DNA of 17,845 nt, taken from UBA4285 sp050944355 (GTDB lineage Bacteria; Bacillota; Clostridia; Lachnospirales; Lachnospiraceae). The position numbers were made by a program, and so were the translations under genes. The DNA is taken from positions 1 through 17,845 of the forward strand of contig JBMNQX010000024.1 of NCBI GenBank assembly GCA_050944355.1, in the 5' to 3' direction. Positions 15,544 through 17,845 of this stretch are shown here, piece after piece; within the stretch, counting starts at the first letter, position 1; each line of letters opens with the position of its first letter. The notes under the pieces are model-generated. The model was not told the origin of the DNA. It ran no database searches and was given only the letters and a program-made list of their open reading frames with translations.

Positions 15544-15556
15544 TGAACATTAGTCA
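15544..15556. promoter_or_regulatory. Operator candidate 3 (TGA-N7-TCA)
   Basis: TGAACATTAGTCA has the same TGA-N7-TCA form and lies about 10-25 bases into the predicted exporter transcript, where a bound repressor would block RNA polymerase. Confidence 0.45.
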
Positions 15557-15589
15557 TTATTTTGCATGAGAGAGGAAGGGGTTGAAAAA

Positions 15590-17740
15590 GTGATTAAGGT
15601 CGGGAAATGGATTGCGAAGCACAGAATTCTGATTCTGATACTCGCTGTGATTTTACTGATCCCGTCGATCATTGGTTACAAGAGTACAAAGACCAATTAC
15701 GATCTGCTGACGTATCTGCCGGAAAGTCTTGACACGATGAAAGGACAGGATATCATCGTCGACGAGTACGGGATGGGCGCTTTCTCGATGGTTGTCGTCG
15801 AAAACAAGAGCCTGAAGGACGTCGCAAAACTCGAGCAGGACATCGAGGCGGTTCCGCACGTAAAAGATGTTCTCTGGTATGACGATGTGGCGGATCTGAA
15901 TCTTCCGGTCGACATGATACCGGAGAATCTGCGAAAGAAATTCTTTAACGGGGACGCCACCATGATGCTGGTCCTGCTGGATGATACGTCTTCCGCGGAC
16001 ACGACACTGGAAGCCGACAAGCAGATCCGAAGCATCATGGACGAGGACTGCTATATCAACGGTATCGCGTCAGTCATGAATGATCTGAAAGATCTGACAG
16101 ACGAAGAACTTCCGGTCTATGTCGGCATCGCCGTTCTGATGAGCCTGATCGCGATGCTTCTTCTGACCGATTCGTTCGTGGTTCCGTTCCTGTTTTTTAT
16201 CGATATCGCGTTTGCGGTTGTCTACAACATGGGCACAAACGTGATCTTCGGATCGATTTCCTACATCACGAAATCGATCGCCGCTGTTCTGCAGCTCGCT
16301 GTCACGATGGACTATTCCATCTTCCTGCTGGGGAGCTATCGCGAGAACAAACTGAGATTCCCGAATGACAATAACCGGGCCATGGGACACGCGATTTCCA
16401 ATACATTCAAGTCAATATTCGGCAGTTCGGTAACGACCATCGCCGGTTTCATCGCCTTGTGTTTCATGACATTTACCCTTGGGCTTGATCTCGGCCTTGT
16501 CATGGCCAAGGGCGTTCTCTTCGGAGTTTTGTCCTGCATCACGATTCTGCCGTCGCTGATTCTGATTTTTGACAAGCCGATTGAGAAGACGAAGCACAAG
16601 CCTCTTCTCAGGAATCTCGACAAAGCTTCGGATTTCATCACAAAGCATTACAAGCTCTGGCTCGTCCTTTTCTGCATTATTCTGGTACCTGCCATTTACG
16701 GCAATAATCACGTCCAGAATTACTACGATATGTCCGGATCGCTGCCGTCGACTCTGCCGTCGAGAGTCGGCTTCCAGAAGGTAGAAGATGACTTCGGCAG
16801 CACGACCATCGAGATGGTTCTCTTTGACAAGGACATGCCCACTAAGGACAAGGTTCAGATGCTGGATGACATCGAGAACACGGAAGGCGTAAGCTACTGC
16901 ATCGGATTGAATTCACTGGTCGGAAGCAATGTTCCGGAGTCCATGGTTCCGACGAAAGTCAGAAGCATGCTGCAGTCGGACGACTACGAGATGTGCTTTA
17001 TCGGTACCGCATACTATGTCGGATCTGACGAGGCAAACGCACAGGTCGAGACCATCAACAGCATCATCAAGAGCTACGACTCGAATGCGCTGCTCGTCGG
17101 CGAGGCGCCGATGACGCATGACCTCGTGGACGTGACAAATGTCGACTTTATCAACGTAAACACAGCCTCGATCGGCATCATATTTGTCATCATAATGCTG
17201 CTGTTCCGTTCTGTCAGCCTCCCGATTATCCTGGAACTGGTCATCGAGTCGGCCATTATCATCAACATGTCGATTCCGTACTACATGGGCACTTCGGTAG
17301 TATTCATCGCCAGCATTATTCTCGGCACGGTTCAGATGGGTTCGACGGTTGACTACGCAATCCTGATGACGAGCCGGTACCAGAAAGAGAGACAGAGAGG
17401 ACATGATAGGAATACTTCGATCAGGATTGCGCACAGAGCAAGCATCGCTTCGATCATCACGAGCGGCATTTCCTTCTTCGCCGCGACGTTTGGCGTTGCT
17501 CTGTATTCGAACATCGACGTCATTCACTCCATGTGCCTGATGCTCGCGCGGGGCGCGCTGATCAGTACGGTCGTCGTAATCTTCATTCTGCCGGGCATGC
17601 TGAAGATATTCGGCGGTGTCATCGAGCACACTTCGTGGCACTTCCTGGGCAATAAGAAGAAAGCGGACAATAAACAGACGGCGCCGGCAGGAGATGGTGA
17701 GCCGGCACTGGAAGCTCATTCAGGAAATAATAACGAATAA
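15590..17740 (+). CDS. MMPL/RND-family exporter
   Basis: A 716-aa integral membrane transporter with the duplicated RND layout: one N-terminal helix (about 13-30), a large outer loop and a bundle of five helices, then the same again from about residue 360. Each half carries the conserved membrane Asp of the proton relay: D241 in VTMDYSIFLLGSYREN and D588 in GSTVDYAILMTSRYQ. Other family features are SSVTTIAGFIALCFMTF and ITILPSLILIFDKP. Single-polypeptide MMPL proteins usually export lipids or lipophilic toxic compounds; the substrate here is unknown. I prefer GTG 15590 because AGAGGAAGGGG ends 8 bases upstream. The in-frame ATG 15566 has no ribosome site and would add 8 residues. It is divergent from tetR and probably co-transcribed with the next, truncated gene. 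Confidence 0.92.
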   Translation: MIKVGKWIAKHRILILILAVILLIPSIIGYKSTKTNYDLLTYLPESLDTMKGQDIIVDEYGMGAFSMVVVENKSLKDVAKLEQDIEAVPHVKDVLWYDDVADLNLPVDMIPENLRKKFFNGDATMMLVLLDDTSSADTTLEADKQIRSIMDEDCYINGIASVMNDLKDLTDEELPVYVGIAVLMSLIAMLLLTDSFVVPFLFFIDIAFAVVYNMGTNVIFGSISYITKSIAAVLQLAVTMDYSIFLLGSYRENKLRFPNDNNRAMGHAISNTFKSIFGSSVTTIAGFIALCFMTFTLGLDLGLVMAKGVLFGVLSCITILPSLILIFDKPIEKTKHKPLLRNLDKASDFITKHYKLWLVLFCIILVPAIYGNNHVQNYYDMSGSLPSTLPSRVGFQKVEDDFGSTTIEMVLFDKDMPTKDKVQMLDDIENTEGVSYCIGLNSLVGSNVPESMVPTKVRSMLQSDDYEMCFIGTAYYVGSDEANAQVETINSIIKSYDSNALLVGEAPMTHDLVDVTNVDFINVNTASIGIIFVIIMLLFRSVSLPIILELVIESAIIINMSIPYYMGTSVVFIASIILGTVQMGSTVDYAILMTSRYQKERQRGHDRNTSIRIAHRASIASIITSGISFFAATFGVALYSNIDVIHSMCLMLARGALISTVVVIFILPGMLKIFGGVIEHTSWHFLGNKKKADNKQTAPAGDGEPALEAHSGNNNE

Positions 17741-17762
17741 TCGAAAGGACTGAGGCAAAAAC

Positions 17763-17845
17763 ATGAACAGAAACAAGAAAATTCTCATGAAGAAAACAGC
17801 CGGCAGGACAGCGGCCGCAGGTATGGCGGCTCTGGTCGGCATGGG
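17763..17845 (+). CDS. Start of an exported protein, cut by the window end
   Basis: ATG 17763 is preceded by GAGG (17752-17755) at a 7-base distance and lies 22 bases after the MMPL stop. The 27 complete codons read MNRNKKILMKK, then TAGRTAAAGMAALVGM: a positively charged start followed by an Ala/Gly/Val-rich core, which looks like a Sec signal peptide or an N-terminal membrane helix. The rest of the gene is outside the window, so its function cannot be called. Its position suggests it works with the exporter and shares its promoter. Confidence 0.65.
   Translation, partial: MNRNKKILMKKTAGRTAAAGMAALVGM

Noticed and set aside
16913..17719. 268-aa open frame opposite the MMPL gene
   Set aside because: It is antisense to a conserved transporter and its composition (Arg, His, Asp-rich) is typical of a shadow frame.

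Overview
This looks like a chromosomal, mostly housekeeping stretch from an anaerobic member of the Bacillota, probably class Clostridia. The support is indirect: strong AGGAGG-type ribosome binding sites, a class-II (Firmicutes-type) GalT, a butyrate kinase, a short ThiC without the long proteobacterial N-terminus, a TetR/MMPL pair, and a coding sequence with a GC content that looks to be around 50% or a little above. I see no phage, transposase, integrase, CRISPR array, rRNA or tRNA, and no stretch above 300 bases without a gene.

Region by region. (1) 1-5082, all on the + strand: a RelA/SpoT-type nucleotidyltransferase without an HD hydrolase domain, a YhhN-family membrane protein, galK, galT and a small helical-repeat protein, ending at a clear intrinsic terminator. 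GalK and GalT are two steps of the Leloir pathway; galE is not here. (2) 5094-7321: ilvB-ilvH (acetolactate synthase large and small subunits) with its own promoter, facing thiC (minus strand). The two converge on one perfectly palindromic bidirectional terminator. (3) 8665-8918: a divergent intergenic region between thiC and pgi (glucose-6-phosphate isomerase). The thiC leader can form GC-rich hairpins but has no recognisable TPP riboswitch. (4) 10547-12560, minus strand: EamA-family transporter, trmL and nth in one compact unit, with trmL and nth overlapping by ATGA. (5) 12667-14735, + strand: butyrate kinase without ptb, followed 11 bases later by a membrane-anchored SGNH/GDSL hydrolase and a strong terminator. 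(6) 14770-17845: a tetR gene divergent from an MMPL/RND-type exporter gene, followed by the first codons of another exported protein cut by the window edge.

The most informative non-coding signal is the tetR/MMPL intergenic region. Three TGA-N7-TCA elements, one of them the core of a perfect 23-bp palindrome, lie on the tetR -35, the exporter -35 and the start of the exporter transcript. This is what an autoregulated efflux switch would look like. I did not find a convincing undescribed system. The points most worth checking are this operator set, the thiC leader, the synthetase-only alarmone enzyme next to sugar genes, and the orphan butyrate kinase paired with an SGNH hydrolase.
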